DNA of 64,000 bases, from the NCBI GenBank assembly GCA_003415625.1, contig PYIU01000004.1, positions 248,001 to 312,000 of the forward strand, given 5' to 3'. Below, one piece after another: positions 20,017-32,627 of the stretch. The position numbers and the translations under genes are program-made. Source of the DNA: Aquanectria penicillioides. Taxonomy: Eukaryota > Ascomycota > Sordariomycetes > Hypocreales > Nectriaceae. Positions within the stretch are counted from its first letter, which is position 1; every line of letters starts with the position of its first letter. The notes under the pieces were generated by a model. It was not told the DNA's origin. It ran no database searches and was given only the letters and a program-made list of their open reading frames with translations.

Positions 20017-23000
20017 CTAGCTTTTCCTCTCAAACAGCTCCAAAATCCACTTGTTCTCACATGCAGCAGCAACGTCGATGGCCGTCTGCTGCGCATTGTC
20101 TTCAAGCATGGGGTCGATGCCCTTGTCCATAATCTCCTTAAACCTGACAACATCTCCAGTCGCCGCAACGTGCAACAGGCCTCGGCCTTTTACATCTCTT
20201 GCTGAGAAATCCGCTCCCAAATGCGCCAGCATCGCGCAAGCATCTTCCTCCGTGAATAACTCCCCGACGATTCCGCACGGCATCGTCACGGATTGCGGGT
20301 CCTCCTTTGGCCGGCGGCTGAATGCGAATAGTGGTGTTTCGCCCTGCTCATTGCGCGTGTTTACATCAACACCCCGAAACACAAGGTCGCGGAATAACTT
20401 GCGCAATCTTCTAGAGTTAAGAGTTTTCGCGAGAATGTGAAGTACGGTATCGCCAGTATTTGTGACAGCTAGATGATCGGCCCCGGCTGACAAGAGGAGC
20501 TCTGTTGGTTCAGTCTCCCCTCGGCGGACTGCACGTGTAGCTGCGTAATGCAATGGTGTCATTCCATCACCATCAACGTCATTTGCCAGCCCCGGTGCTT
20601 TTTCAAGAACTTCAACAAATGATTTCTGGAAGTTTTCGAATTTATTGAGTCCTCGGCCCCTGGAAATCATGTAGTGGAGGCAGTTTCGCCCAAAGTTGTC
20701 GCGTGCCTTTACGTCGGCACCAAGCGATAGCAGCTTCTGGAAAACAGAAGTTTTGCCAGTTTGATCCCCATGCTTCTGATGCGATCCAATAAGATAATCA
20801 GGTCCATTGGCACCTTGACAGGCTGTGTGGATTAGCGTACGACCCTTAGCATCTCGGTGGTTGACATCCAAGTCGGGCAGCGAAAGAAATGCATCAACAA
20901 ACCCGCCACCATACAGCAACTCGTGCAACAGGGTACCCTCTTGATAACCAATCGGAACTATTGTCGAGGGTGTTCCTGCCATGTTTCCAGTTGGCGTCTT
21001 GTCTCTTGACTTCCCTATCATCTTCTCTCGACACAAGAACTTTGCAAATGGATTAGCCCCGTGATCCAGGAGAAGTTGAACCAAGGGAATTCCGTCCTCA
21101 AATTTCATCCCAGGATCCTTTGAAGGATAACGCCCCATACGCAATTTCATCGCCGCATAATAAAGGGGGTATTCTTCCTGTGGTTCCAGCGAGGTCCTCA
21201 TCCTCACTGGGAACTGGTGTCCCAGCGTACTTCTCGATGCCGTGTTCTCTGAGCGCTTGTCTCGACGCGCATTTGCATCAAGCCCTCCAGACAACAGGGC
21301 TGTAAGTAAACCAAGGCTTTGGGCGTCTATCGCGGCAAATATTGCATCTGCCGTCCCAGAGGCCCCTTGGGCTATAAGCAACTTGATCAAATCTGGGTCA
21401 CGTTGGGCATACGCTAGACAGCTGCGCCCATCACCATCAACTGCGTTTACATCCGACCCGGCCTTGATCAACTTTTCAGCGGCATCTTTACTGAAGAGCT
21501 TGTAACTTTCTCTACCTCCTTCAAGAGCTACATGAAGTGGAGTTTGTCCCATATCATTCCGGATCTCCAGGCCAGCGCCTGCCTTGAGCAGATACGGCAG
21601 TGCTTGGTGGACATGCCACCAATTCTCGCCCCGGGCAACGTGATGAAGAGCAGAGTCTGCTGGAATTACTTGATCCTTGCCCCGGCTGATATAATGCTGT
21701 TCGTCAATGTCAACTCTAAACCTTTCAACCAATAGCCGAACCACGGCCATATTAGGTATCTCTCGATGCACAGCGTCAAGCAAGAAAGGTCTAGGTCTGA
21801 ATAAATCGCTGGGAGATTCAGAGGAGAGACTGTTGGCAAACCACAGTCCGGGTTGCGTTTTATCTCCGAATGCATGCCAGTCTCCATTTTTTAGACTTGA
21901 TTCTGCTTGCAAGGTCCCAATTTTCTCAACGAGGGACGAAAATCCATGTCTCACAAGTACTGCAAAGTTGCAAAATCCATGCGGGCCGTCGGATAATACT
22001 GGGAAAAATCGAGCTCCCATTCGAGCAAGTTCTACCACCAAATAGTACTCTCTGCGAGCCAAGAAGTGGTAGAATGGGAATAGTCCCTGATCACCTCCTG
22101 CAGAGTTGACCAGCTGGGAGTCCTTGAGAGTTCGGACAGACGCTTCTCTTAGGTCATGATGCAAAGCATCGAATAGACCTGTGGCGGTATCCTTGAATCG
22201 CTTCTCTGGAGCATATGCCCCGCTTTTGTCTCGGGCCTCCATCAAGCAGGAGGCGGTATAATCTTTGCTTCCCTTTAGGGCCCTGGAAATAAAGTCTCCA
22301 TCTCCTCCTTGTCTGGCAAGTTGAGAGTGATCGGCACCATATTGGGCCAGGAGTTCCAAAATTTCTTCAAGTCTAGTTGACTCAATATCCCCCAATTGGC
22401 TTGGCATGCTTTTTACCACTGTGCTCGTGTCGTAACGGGTTGTATCGTTAAGCTTAACGGGCCTATCCGTCCCGTCGTTTCTGGCCGGGTGCTGAGATAT
22501 ATTCCATAGGGTATTCTCTTCCTCAAAATCTAGGCATGCTTCGTATATTTCGCTCAGTTTGATATGACCACCAGCCTCAAGTAGTTGAGACACTGTCTCC
22601 GGTCTCCCCGATTTACAAGCATAGAATAGTGGGGTGATATTGCTTTCTGTGCCGAAAGCTCGAGCATTCACGCCAGTTACTGGCTTCAGTAGTAGCGCTT
22701 GCTCATTTAAGTGACGACCCTCGGATTCCTTCGATCCGATAAGTGGGAATGGACTTCTGTTCCTTAGCACACCTAGAATAATACCCACAGTATTGCTTTC
22801 TCTGCAACGAGAAGCAAGATGTAATGGAGTGAGGCCCTCATGGGTGAATGCTGTAGCATCAGCACCAGCGTCAAGTAGTTTTTTGGTATACAGCTCCCCA
22901 CAAGTGACTGCCAGATGCAAAGGCGTGACACCATCTTTGTCAGTGCTATCTATATTGGTGGATTGCGAAATGACAAAGTCGATCACCATGCTCGGCCCCT

Positions 23001-26000
23001 TTCGAAGTCTTTGCTGCTTGGCTCTAGCCGAAGACAGTATGTGGAGGGGTGTTCTTCCAGCATGGTTTTTGAGATCCACTTCTAAGCCCATGGAGATAAC
23101 TCGCTCCCAACAAGCAATGAGATCTGCTGTATGGTATGAATCATGACAATAGTCGTTCATGGCAAGTTCGTGAAGCAGGCTGTTCCCATCATAATCAACG
23201 GCGTTAACGTCGAGCCCCAAGCCAATTAGAAAATCCAGTCGCGTCATAATTGGCACTTGTACGCCCTCACGGGGGTTTCCAGGGTCCTTTACGCTCAACG
23301 CTTCATGAAGACACGTGCGACCCTTGATATCGCGCACAAACGGTGTAGCCCCTCGATCGATGATGTGGCTGATGTAAAATCGATGTGTTTCCCAATTTGA
23401 AGACCAAGAGCTAGAAATAAGACGGAACAAAAGGGTTGCGCCATTTCTGTCCGCTTCATTTATGTTTGCTCCTGCTTCAATAAGCAAGTTTGCAACGTCT
23501 GCGCAGTGAAGAGCACCCTTGTCTAGAAGATGTAGGGAGTAACTCCATCGAAATTCTTTGCATTCGGACTAGCACCTCTCTCGAGAAGTGCGGCGACAAC
23601 TCGCGGCTCAAATTTTTGAATGTTGAATAAAGTATGAAATATTCCATTGCCTTTGTTGTCAACTGCCTTGCAGTTCGGTCCATAATCCAAGAACTTGAGA
23701 AAGTAGCGTGCGAGCAACGCCGCTAGGCAGAGAAGAGGAGGTTGGCCATCTCCCCCAACAAGATTGATATTAGCATGACCCTGTTCGATCAGAATCTCTA
23801 TTGTTTCTGTTTCTTTTGCCTTGTGGAGGGGCGCGGAGCCCGAGCTGTCAGTGGCATTTGCATCAGCTCCAGCATTAAGGAGTAGCTTAGTCAACATCGG
23901 TGAGCCAACAGCAGCATGTAGCGCAGTCTCGCCCAGTTCATTCCGTTCATTAATATCTGTACCAGCTTTAATAAGCAATGCGAATATGCTTGCCAACTGA
24001 TCAGGCTTTGGTTTGACTATGCCCCTGTTAGTAGATACGAGGGCGCATAATTGATGTAGGCAATTCGCCCTAGGGGACCGTTTTGACACAGGCACTGTGC
24101 CCTGCTTCCCAATTCCATCTTGATGGTCAGCGTTGGGGTTTGCCCCAGCCTGGAGAAGGACTTGAATCGTGGCAACATCAAAGCTACTGCAGGCTCGTTT
24201 CAGCGGAGAGTCAACACCAGGGGTGTTGACGTCCACTCCAGGATGCTGCAGAATCCTGGCAACAACTGCTGCTCTTCCCCTCTCCGCTGCCCATTTCAAG
24301 GCACTATGTACAGTACCGATATCTTTGAGGAATGGTAGGAACTCCTCCACAGTCTCCAGGTGGCCCCAGTGACAGGCATACATAAGTGGCGAGTTGCCTA
24401 TACTACTAGGGCCGTTGCCACATAAACGCCCTGGCTCATTTCGTGTCTTCGGAGTCAATGGGTCGACACCGGTTTCCAACAGCAATTTAACAATTTCGTG
24501 ACGATTTCTACTTGCTGCTTTGTGTAAAGGTTTGAGGCCATGCAAAGTGTCGGCCTGATCAGGGTTGGCGCCAGCGTCTATCAACTCGCGAATGACCTCC
24601 CAGTGACCCTCAGCGGCGGCCCACCAACTAGAATACGGCTTAAGTTAGCAAATTATGACCATTCCTGATATTTAAGAGTCATTTTAAGGCCCGATACTTT
24701 ACTTTAGGGCGTTCAAGGGCTCTCGGCTACAACATAGCAATCGGGATTCTGTCATTTCAGAACTTACAGTGGGGTTCTGTCAAAACAATCATACGCATCC
24801 GCCTCCATCGTTTGAAGAAGGGATTTCGTATACGTCACAAGTCCCGCTCTAGCCGCAATATGAACTTGTGTAACCATTCCAATATTCTTCTCCCGATCGG
24901 GCCATTTGAGTTGAATCCATGCGTTCATGTTTTGGCCATCTTTGAGAAAGTTACTCAGAGCTATGTTGATTTCAGTTTGATCGTGTCCACTCTCTTCAGA
25001 TTTTCGAATGTGATAGTGCCAATTCCCTGCTGCATACTCAAAAAATGGATAGTCCATTCTCACTTGAACCTCTTCTTTTGGAACTGAATCGCGAGGCGGG
25101 CGGTAAGGACGAGGCATCCGGTTCCTTTTCGCAGCCTTGTCTGACTCTTTGACCTTGATAGCGCCCAAACACCCAGCTCGTAAGTACTCCAGACACGCTA
25201 GAGCTAGTTTTGCATGTGTTAACCCCATCTCAAGAATAGGATAGCCCAAATTTTCATCAGATCGTGTAGCGCCTTTCAGGTACTCGGTAAACGAATGATG
25301 GACTACTGAAATCGTCTCGTCCGGCAAAATTTCCAATAACGGTCCACATGCGGTCCTGATTAGGTCTTTTGCAGTCTTGAGATCTCTCGTGCAACAGTCA
25401 GGACTAATAACCTTAAGCATCTCGGCAAGCTCGAGTAGTCGTAATGGGCGACTAGCGTGTGTAACGAATTGCAGAATCAGGCATTGCGTGTCTGCTGCTA
25501 CACCGGATCTTTGAGAATGCTCCCTTAGCAGATCCGTATATAGAGCATTTAAATCGGCGGGAAGTTGTGACAGGACTGTCGTTGTAACAGCCCCTGGTTG
25601 TAGAAAAGCGTCCATTGCTAGTTTCGCGTAGAGGAACATACCGTTGGCTCTGCCAGGAACTGCATTTTTGATAATTTGCCAATCCCTCTTGGGGATATTA
25701 GAACCTGATAGAACGTTCTGTACGTATATGGCGATGTCCATGTCAACCAGGTTTTCCTCCAACCTAAGGCAAAGGCATGGAACTTTCCTCAGTGGCTTCT
25801 CCAAATTCGGAATTGGTCGACTTGTGATTAATACTTTGAGCTTCTCAGGCCGCCACTGACCAAGAGACCCAAGTGCTTCGAGAAATTCGTCGTGGCCGTG
25901 GTCCATTTCATCGAGCGCATCACAGAAACAAAATACCTTGCCGGGAAGTTTATCAAAAGCCATGCGGAGGTGGTTCCACATGTCCTCCATCGACAGGGTT

Positions 26001-26542
26001 TCAACAGACCGATGAGTGTCAAAATAAGTCTTGAGATGCTTTTGAAGAGGAGGACTGTAATCCAATATTTGATCCATCCAATCTCGTAACAGCGCTTCAG
26101 GCCTGTGGTTGGCTTGAATAATCTGGCGAAAGAAGAAAAACAAGACTGGTGATCCTGGGTTTGACTTGGCAATTTCGTTTATGAGTTTGGCTGCCGTCAC
26201 AGACTTCCCAGATCCGGGAATGCCCTTGATCCATAGCACACCATGCTCCTCATTCTGTAACCACTTCCGATATGTGTCACTTGAAGTGATCCAGCTTCCT
26301 GTACCAGCTACATGAGAACTCAAGTGCTTCCGGTACTCCCCACCAGCAATATCGTACGAGGTAGGCTCCAACCAAGATCGAATGTTCTTGATAGTTTGGG
26401 AAGACTCGGGTAGAATCCGTTCTGGACTGCGGTTGCTGACATCATCACAATCGATAATCACAGCGTCAGGGCCGCTATCACAAGCGATAATATCACTTTC
26501 GTGGTGCGCCATGTTCACTCTCTTCAACACCACACGACCCAA
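20017..26542 (-). CDS. NACHT-ankyrin receptor (fungal NOD-like protein), one frameshift
   Basis: Two exons, 26542-24768 and 24627-20017, with a 140-bp intron (GTAAGT, branch GCTAAC, acceptor TTCTAG). Length is about 2128 aa. Residues 80-115 (GTGSWITSSDTYRKWL, then GIPGSGKS at 107-114) are the nucleotide-binding start used by fungal NACHT proteins, with Walker B KVFCFCDALDEMD near 203-214. A helical segment with VVHHSFTEYL follows. From about 570 to the end come more than 20 ankyrin repeats (for example LLINAGADANATDSSGSAPL-type units). This is the fungal NOD-like receptor layout linked to heterokaryon incompatibility and other non-self responses. The N-terminal 80 residues match no effector domain I know. 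The frame breaks at GGG 23535-23537 (CCC on the coding strand): adding one C turns ..TPYIF-stop into ..TPLHLLDKGALH and makes the CDS divisible by three. A second ATG ten codons in (26512) is an equally good start. Confidence 0.8.
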
Positions 26543-27363
26543 CTTGTGCGAAGAAAGACAGTTAAGTAAACGTCAATCTGGGTTCTATCCAATTAATGGA
26601 TTTATCGAGGATTTCAGGAATCGTGAATGGGCGTGATTGATACAGACACGTATGTAGTAAGCCGGAGCCTGGAGATAAATTTGTTGGTTTGAAAGCTGGC
26701 TCATACGATATCTGGAATCCTTGTAGTCTTTTGATGAGTCATGCGAGGCACTGCCTTGGTTGGTCATTCAATTTTTCAGGCCTGCCCTACCACAGCGGAG
26801 TTAGGGCCATTTTGAGAGCCAGGCGTGTCGCACCGAGGGAGTAGCATTGTATTGATAGATCATTGTGGAGCAACACCTTCGTTGACTGGGATATGGCCTG
26901 GAATCACCACCCAGCACTAGGGTTGGCCGGATCTGCTAATGCTCATGTAGAATAATAATGTCAAGAACATTAACCTTTAAACTAATATCTTTACCTAAAA
27001 ATCTAGGCCCGATACCCTAGAATGACTTCAAATTCTTTCCTACATCTCCATCCAAACGGGATTTGGATTGAACAGGACATTCCGATAAATGCCTCCTCGC
27101 CAAATATTTCACAATTACCAAATCTGAAACTCTTCTTTTCTTCTGTTTGAGAATCGGCAGTGTTCAAATAACTACCAAGATAAATTGTAGCTACATCGAC
27201 CAGAAAGTGAAAACTAGAAACAGAGATCGTATGTCTTGTCCGCCATGTCTAACTCAAGCCACCTACAGCCCACCCCTTCAGTGGATGAACTATATCAAGT
27301 TCCCAATAGACGATGGTGATGTCACTCAAGCTCTTGAATCCATTCCAAGCATGCATTCATTCC
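26543..27363. other. Intergenic: NACHT-gene promoter and secreted-protein 3' flank
   Basis: 820 bp, moderately AT-rich. I see no gene. Frames on the plus strand at 27147-27543 are shadows of the minus-strand secreted-protein gene. Confidence 0.55.
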
Positions 27364-27721
27364 TTAGCAAGAGTCGCTCTTGCCAGTGCCGCCATCGGCG
27401 CAAGCGCTGCAAATCTTGATGTAGGTAATTTCACCGTTGTCACCTCCATCACAGTGCCAGAAAGACTGCCTCATGTTGTCCCAATCGCTGGCTTGGTGGT
27501 TCTTTTCAAGGCCCTGCTTGATTTGGTCGTAGTAGTTTCCTAAGAAGCGTAAGAACTCGTCATTCAAGACAATGGAAGACGCTCAGCGCCAGGCATTCTG
27601 CCTCACCTCTAGCCATGAGGTTATATCCACAGTAGGTCAGGCCCTTTCGGCAGTTCTTCGCCGAGGCAAAGGAGGCCATGGCAGCCAGGGTAACAAGAGA
27701 AAGAGAGGTGAAGTTGACCAT
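27364..27721 (-). CDS. Small secreted cysteine-rich protein
   Basis: Two exons, 27721-27607 and 27539-27364, with a 67-bp intron (GTGAGG..TTAG), give 96 aa. The N-terminus, MVNFTSLSLVTLAAMASFAS, is a clear signal peptide ending about AKN, so the mature protein is about 74 aa with six cysteines. After cleavage it reads KNCRKGLTYCGYNLMARGNY and then YDQIKQGLE. The pattern C-x3-G-L-x-Y-C-G-x-x-L-x-x-x-G-N-Y recurs in small secreted proteins of many ascomycetes that are often listed as effector candidates, but I know of no tested function. The even cysteine count, small size and TATA-driven promoter fit a secreted, disulphide-stabilised protein. The intron join G|GA restores GNYYDQI, which supports the splice model. 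Confidence 0.85.
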
Positions 27722-27832
27722 TGTGAATAATTTGTAAGAGATGGAAAGTGTTGAGTCAGATTGAGTCTGGAGTTTGATGGTGATAGTGATGATGGAGTGA
27801 TGTCTGTAGCAATATTTGCCCGGGGGCCAGGC

Positions 27833-27840
27833 CTTTTATA
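27833..27840 (-). promoter_or_regulatory. TATA box of small secreted protein gene
   Basis: TATAAAAG on the minus strand, about 112 bp upstream of the ATG at 27721. Confidence 0.55.
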
Positions 27841-28052
27841 GACGTAAAATGAGACAGACTTTCAAGTCTTGCCGCTTGGTGAGGTCCAGAATAGTACCTC
27901 GTGTGATACTATCACAGCCCGAGGTGCTCCTATATTTGGGCGTTGAATCTTTTGTTGCGTTGCTTGGGCACATCGTATCCACTCCTCAGGATTCAACCAA
28001 CATGCAGACAGAGCCAACGTAAATCATGGACGCTAAATTATAGAGAAGGGGT

Positions 28053-28262
28053 TATGCTTGGAGGATGTCACAATAACCGAGGAAACACGAATTGAAAATC
28101 AACTCTAAGCGATTGGATAAGCCCATTCAAAGTAGCCACTCTCAAGTGAACGAGCTATTTGAAGAGTTATTGGGGTTTTTTTTTTTCGCAACTCATTATT
28201 CTTTCTTTTTCAGTTTTTTTTTATTATTGGTGTTGTACTGAACTTGTCATCCTCCAAGCATA
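28053..28262. repeat. Fold-back element with 15-bp inverted ends
   Basis: tatgcttggaggatg at 28053-28067 is the exact reverse complement of 28248-28262. The 180 bp between are AT-rich with T-runs of 10 and 9. I see no obvious target duplication, so this may be a small degenerate MITE or chance. Confidence 0.4.
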
Positions 28263-29482
28263 GGGGGCCAGTTTCAAGCATGGAGGTGCCTGATAATGCG
28301 ATCAGCCTCTCGGCAAGTAACGAATCACCATCAGAGCTCCGTGCATGGCAGAGTGGCTGAACACATCGGGAGATATAATGCGCTGCGGTCCACCATACTT
28401 GTCTAAAACAAGGTCAAGTCATGGATTCATGGATCCATTCATGCAAGGCCTTTTTTAGTAACACCTCCACATCTCTTTTCTATCCTCTCGTTGAGCAATG
28501 TTCAATGACACGGGGCCGCTATCCACTTATCTGGGTCCTCATATTAGATCACTTTCCTATGATTCTTGATTATATGATAAATCTCCCCACTCACACTCCT
28601 ACTTCTCATGTTGAATTTGACTTCGAAGACTTCATTTGCTCGAAATGGTGCGTTTTACAGCGACATAAACCTTTGGTAGCGTGCGGTCTTGACATCATCC
28701 AGCTCTTTTAAGGTGGCGATGCCAGAGTGTTGCCCCTGTCTCGTATACAACAATTAGCAAATGTTTTAGAGATGCTCAATAATTAGGGGCAGTACAGCGC
28801 TTTGACTCAATAGTGGTTGGGGGCTGCTGAGCCAACACACGTCACAACCAACAGTCCGCTCCTGGAGGAGCGATAGTTATAACGGGGTTTTGTCAACAAC
28901 CGGGAACCAGAAGCATGAGATCATCCTAAGTGGCGTGGATATGAGGCTTGTAGTGACCAGTTGGTCAAATATTTACAAGCAGCTCAACTGTGCTAGCTAC
29001 CCCTCCCCTCTAATGAGGCTTTACTGCTCCACTGTCCCTGTTCCCGATTAATAGCGTTTACACCGCCACTATAACCTGCAGATGCTTCGTATTTAGCAGT
29101 TGTTTTCTCTTTCCTCTAGAGAAAAGCATTCGGCATCTAACACCTGGTGATTATGTTTTCTAGCCCGCGACATTCTTCGCGGCATTTGATACCTATTGGT
29201 TTGATGACCATTTTGTATCAGACTGGATCGTCATTGCCACGATTGTCAATCTCAGGCCTCTCTACGTGACTAAAATTCGGTCATCATGGTTGAAGTTTAG
29301 GTATACTAAGATGGAGAAAATTCTCTTTGCAAGCTCCAAGTGACATAAGTGATGACCAATTACGATTTGGTCGATTTTTTTTTAATCTCAACGAGGCACA
29401 AAAGCACCGACCATTGAACTGAAGAGTTTTGCTTTAGATATATATGACGAGATATTTGGGTAGTTTGTCATCCAATCACATT
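28263..29482. other. Intergenic
   Basis: 1.2 kb with no convincing coding frame. A 96-codon plus-strand frame at 28421-28711 shows no motif. Pol III genes need no long promoter, so most of this is unexplained spacer. Confidence 0.5.
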
Positions 29483-29553
29483 GGTCGCGTGGCCCAATGG
29501 CAAGGCGTCTGACTACGAATCAGGAGATTGTGGGTTCGATCCCCACCGTGACC
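29483..29553 (+). tRNA. tRNA-Arg (anticodon ACG)
   Basis: 71 nt without intron. The acceptor stem GGTCGCG pairs with CGTGACC (one G-U). The D arm is around GGCCCAATGGCAAGGC. The anticodon loop CTACGAA places ACG at positions 34-36, read as ICG for CGN arginine codons. The T arm is GTGGG-TTCGATC-CCCAC, with the canonical TTCGA and a perfect stem. A TTTTTT tract about 12 nt downstream fits Pol III termination. CCA is not encoded, as expected in eukaryotes. Confidence 0.95.
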
Positions 29554-31609
29554 TACGAAATTGAATTTTTTACTCCCCAAGTGAATTTTTTGCGTTTCTT
29601 GATCATCTCATTGTCTACGGTTGATGATGCTAGGAAAGCCGCCAGTCAAGAAGGATTTTTATCGAGTATAGAAAGGAAATCCTCTATTAATCACCCGCCT
29701 TTTTTTTTCTGTCTTGGATACACAAGAAATACACAAACACTATGAAGAAAACTATTCTCGGCGGTAGCTTCGTATGAGATTGAGAGGCTTAACCCAATTG
29801 CCAATCTTGTGAGCCGCATGTCCTGTGTTCCTCTCCTACTGCAATTAGCCTACCAACTCACAATGGGGAAAATCTCGACAACGAATCTATCTACCAACTC
29901 TGCTTCCGCGTCTGGCGTACTACGTCCAGCGGCAACAAATGTTAGTCGCCTATGTGACGACTTCAATTGATTGCTACTTGTTTGCATCATCAAATCGATC
30001 CTGACGAGAGAAGATGAGAAAGGCTATGATGAGGCCTCACAAGGCCGTCTTTGTAGTTGAGGAATACGGGCATTGAGGACATTGCCATTTGGCGAACATG
30101 AAGGAGATTGGAGATGATAAATTTTTTGTTTGAGTAGTGCGTCGGGCTGACGGTTATACGTACAACGAGGCTGCAGATTGAAAGCACAGGGCATGAAGGC
30201 GGAGTGTTGCTAATCCTGGTTTCACGTATCCTGTGCATCGGCGAGGCCGCCGACGAAAGGTCCCCGACAGGACGAACCTCTAAAACGACGGATCATCCCC
30301 GACTTGCATTGAATTCCCTCCGCCATCAAGATTACACAGCCAAGTCCTTTTGTCTGCCAATAAGCAAAGTTTAGGGTTAGTGAAATATTTCTTGATTCAA
30401 TCAACCAGTTATGCCATGTTTCAAATGCGACAGTATCGGTCATACCCAACCCGCTCAACTTTACAGTTGTGTGACTGGCAGGTAGTCGCCGAGAATGTCA
30501 CGGCTGGATGCCGATCTATGTTCCCCGCCTGATACAACGGCTACTTGAATCCACAGAGCTTGTCTTGTATATTCGCATTCTCATTAATATTTCATCGTTG
30601 AACAAGGGTATGCTCCTATCATCAAATCTGTTATTGTTGATTTCTTTGCAGTCGCTCTTGGTCTCTCAATGGCCCATATTTGCATCTCTGCACAATTAGT
30701 GTTCTCCTTGGAGTTATTTAGTGAATGTAAAATGAGTAAAATTCCCTCGATCTTTTTGGACGATGAAGAGGGCACTGGTGAACCTCAGTCTTGCACCCTG
30801 AGAAATCAATCATTACAGTGACGAATTATCGCAAAATAGGCCCTGCCATCGGGCTGTGCCCCTTTCCAAAGTCGGCTCATGCGCATGTGTAATTTATTAT
30901 TAGATAATTGGTTCGGCAGTCGAGAAATGCCTTGTCCTACTCTACCAGTCACTTGTTTTGAAGCAATGCGGGGACGTGCCCAGGTCCCCGAACGTCCGCT
31001 TACGCACAATAACTGTGCAGTTTTTCTGCCGCTTATGAGCGAGCACTGCCTCAGACTCACAGAGACCGTCAAGTGGCGAGGGATGGGAAATCGGGCTCGT
31101 CAATCTTGCAGCTTGTTGACCTCCCCGAGCGCCTCCTCTGGCAATTCCCGAACACTGCCGTGCTTTCGGAACAATCCAATCACACGGCTAGCGGGCAATA
31201 ACAAGGCCTGTGATCTTCCTGAGTTGGCCGGGGACAGCGAGGCCAATCTCCAAATTTTCATTCCTGGGCGTCGATCATGGCGGTGCGTATCTCGGCTGCG
31301 TGAAGATCCTCCCTGGAACAGGAATGGTGTTGCTAACGTGCTTAGGCGGGCTGAACGCCAGTGAAGCGGCCAATCTCACATGTGTCAGTCAATGGAGACT
31401 AAGGCTTGATAGTTCAATTCTTTGTCCACGAGATCTTCTGAGGTGCTTGGCAGTGTGCGTTTATTTAAGCTCTGCTCTGCCCCTGCCATTGTTTTCATCA
31501 TCACCATCCTCTGAGCAATCACTCCAAGAAGTCATCGACAAGCATCTCCATATCTAGACCCACGCCCTCAACACCAGCACGCTAGCTTCTAAGACAAGAT
31601 TCAGCCGTC
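29554..31609. other. Intergenic, 2 kb
   Basis: After the Pol III T-tract I find only short frames on both strands, the longest 161 codons at 30879-31364 (plus), which has no motif and mixed composition. TATTTAA at 31462-31468 is a candidate TATA element for the gene at 31610. Confidence 0.5.
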
Positions 31610-32627
31610 ATGTTGCCCACCAAAACGGTCTTGGCCATTGTTTCCTCCTTTTTGGCTTTTACTTGCTCTGCCGCAGTCGAGCCCGCCGCGGTTTATGGAA
31701 GCAGCGGCGATATCAAGTTGCGCATCGCCAATGGAGGAGCTGGCCAGAGTGGGTTGATCAAAGGTGAATTTCAAAATCAGTAAATTCCGAGACAGCGTTC
31801 TAACATTTAATAGAGCTCGCCAATGCCTACATCAAGGACCGAACAAGCGAGGGTGCCAAGTCATTCAAGGTCGCCTGGATTAAGAGCGACACCACTTACA
31901 GCATCAAATACCTCCAGGCTGGGGACGCTGATGTCGGTATCACGTACAATCCGGCTGCTGAGAAGATCGCCATCAACCAAGGCATTGCCAAATCCCCCAG
32001 CTACTATGCTTGGCGCGATCACTTTCTTCTCGTTGGCCCTCACTCTAACCCTGCCAACCTGACCAAGTCGGATGACATTTTGACCATGTTTGCCGACCTC
32101 CACCAAGCTGCTGAGGGTGCGCCTACCGAGCCCCCAGTCCGCTTCCTAAGTCGCTACGACAAATCTGCCACCAATATCAAGGACACTCTACTTTGGGCTG
32201 GCATTGGACAGGTTAGTCCGCCTAGGCGCTTGAATAGCACTAATATTTGTACTAACATTGTCGACAGGTTCCTTGGGCTACCGCCTACTCGACTTGGTAC
32301 CACCAGTACATTGCTTTCCCCATCCAGGCCTTGACAGCTGCTATCAAGCTAGAGGAGTACACCATCACTGACAGAGGAACCATTCTGTCTCTTGATGCAG
32401 AGCTGCGAAACCAGACTGTCATCTACAAGGCAGGATCTGACAAGGCCGACGACCTCCTCCTGAACCCTGCTCATCTGCTCATTGGCAAGTCAGTCCCCAA
32501 CGCCGAGGAGGCTCAGAAGTTTGCCGACTGGATCGTCAGCAAGAAGGGCCAGGATGTGATTGTGGGCTTCAAGAAAGACGGCCAACAGCTGTACACCGGC
32601 GCTCCTGGCAAGAATGATAAGTGTTAA
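31610..32627 (+). CDS. Secreted TupA-like solute-binding protein (PBP type 2 fold)
   Basis: Three exons, 31610-31763, 31814-32211 and 32268-32627, with introns of 50 and 56 bp, give 303 aa. MLPTKTVLAIVSSFLAFTCS is a signal peptide. The mature part starts YGSSGDIKLRIANGGAGQSG and continues with KSDTTYSIKYLQAGDADVGI, YYAWRDHFLLVGPHSNPANL, VRFLSRYDKSATNIKDTLLW and YTITDRGTILSL. That order is the one in TupA/ModA-related periplasmic oxyanion-binding proteins (tungstate/molybdate) of bacteria. Fungi have no ABC importer of that kind, so here it must act alone outside the cell or in the wall, for example in binding an anion or small ligand. The bacterial origin (ancient transfer) and the ligand are inference. 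The splice joins G|AG and CAG|GTT restore continuous family motifs. Confidence 0.8.

Noticed and set aside
30879..31364. 161-codon plus-strand open frame before the TupA-like gene
   Set aside because: Mixed composition with no recognisable motif, and it overlaps another open frame in the same strand.
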